This document shows positions 5,175 to 5,190 of a stretch of DNA of 5,190 nt, piece by piece (the first letter of the stretch is position 1; every line of letters begins with the position of its first letter). The DNA is from Nitrosotalea sp. (GTDB lineage Archaea > Thermoproteota > Nitrososphaeria > Nitrososphaerales > Nitrosopumilaceae): assembly GCA_022545805.1 (NCBI GenBank), contig JAKEIJ010000183.1, positions 1 through 5,190 of the forward strand. The letters run 5' to 3'. Position numbers and translations under genes: made by a program. Below the pieces are notes generated by a model. That model searched no databases, had not been told where the DNA came from, and was given only the letters and a program-made list of their open reading frames with translations.

Positions 5175-5190
5175 ATGGAATCGGGCAAGG
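5175..5190 (+). CDS. Probable start of a gene leaving the right edge
   Basis: ATG at 5175 opens a frame (MESGK...) that continues to the window end. An in-frame TAG at 5169-5171 makes this the first possible start. A TATA-like tract about 30 bp upstream gives the same layout as the neighbouring genes. Only five codons are visible, so no function can be given. Confidence 0.35.

Noticed and set aside
1..5190. CRISPR array, insertion sequence, defence or secretion system
   Set aside because: No regularly spaced direct repeats, transposase motifs or recognisable system genes were found on either strand.

Overview
The window reads as ordinary chromosome of an AT-rich archaeon, most likely an ammonia-oxidising thaumarchaeon of the Nitrososphaerales (a Nitrosocosmicus-like soil type would fit). 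This assignment is inferred from four things. There is a DinB/Dpo4-type translesion polymerase ending in a PCNA-binding peptide. There is a soluble orphan histidine kinase with the F/G2-box style common in Nitrososphaera. There is a very small CPxC/CxxC zinc-ribbon protein. Most genes have an AT-rich, TATA-like box about 24-31 bp before the start codon and no Shine-Dalgarno sequence, the arrangement expected for leaderless or nearly leaderless archaeal transcripts. No rRNA, tRNA, CRISPR array, insertion sequence or integrase was recognised.

Layout, left to right. Positions 1-518 (minus) hold the 5' part of a four-helix membrane protein that runs off the left edge. It opens with a non-ATG codon, so it is easy to miss. 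A 259-bp divergent spacer follows. Positions 778-2061 (plus) encode a soluble histidine kinase whose sensor resembles a catalytically dead phospholipase-D/TrmB-type fold. After a 50-bp convergent gap, 2112-3263 (minus) encodes the Y-family polymerase. Upstream of it on the same strand, 3359-4261 encodes a classical short-chain dehydrogenase/reductase. The two minus-strand genes are 95 bp apart, and the polymerase has its own TATA-like tract, so they are probably separate units. A 551-bp spacer (4262-4812) holds an 8-bp perfect inverted repeat, a doubtful 52-codon ORF and a strong TATA box. Positions 4813-5040 (plus) encode the 75-residue zinc-ribbon protein. A further gene probably begins at 5175 and leaves the right edge.

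The genes do not form an obvious pathway or defence system: they are a membrane protein, a signalling kinase with no adjacent response regulator, a DNA-damage-tolerance polymerase, an oxidoreductase and a small zinc protein, each apparently with its own promoter. I found no convincing new multi-gene system. The points most worth a second look are the hidden membrane gene with its possible leaderless TTG start, the PLD-like sensor on the kinase, the PIP box forming the last eight residues of the polymerase, and the structured 551-bp spacer, where the zinc-ribbon gene alone seems to have a long 5' leader.
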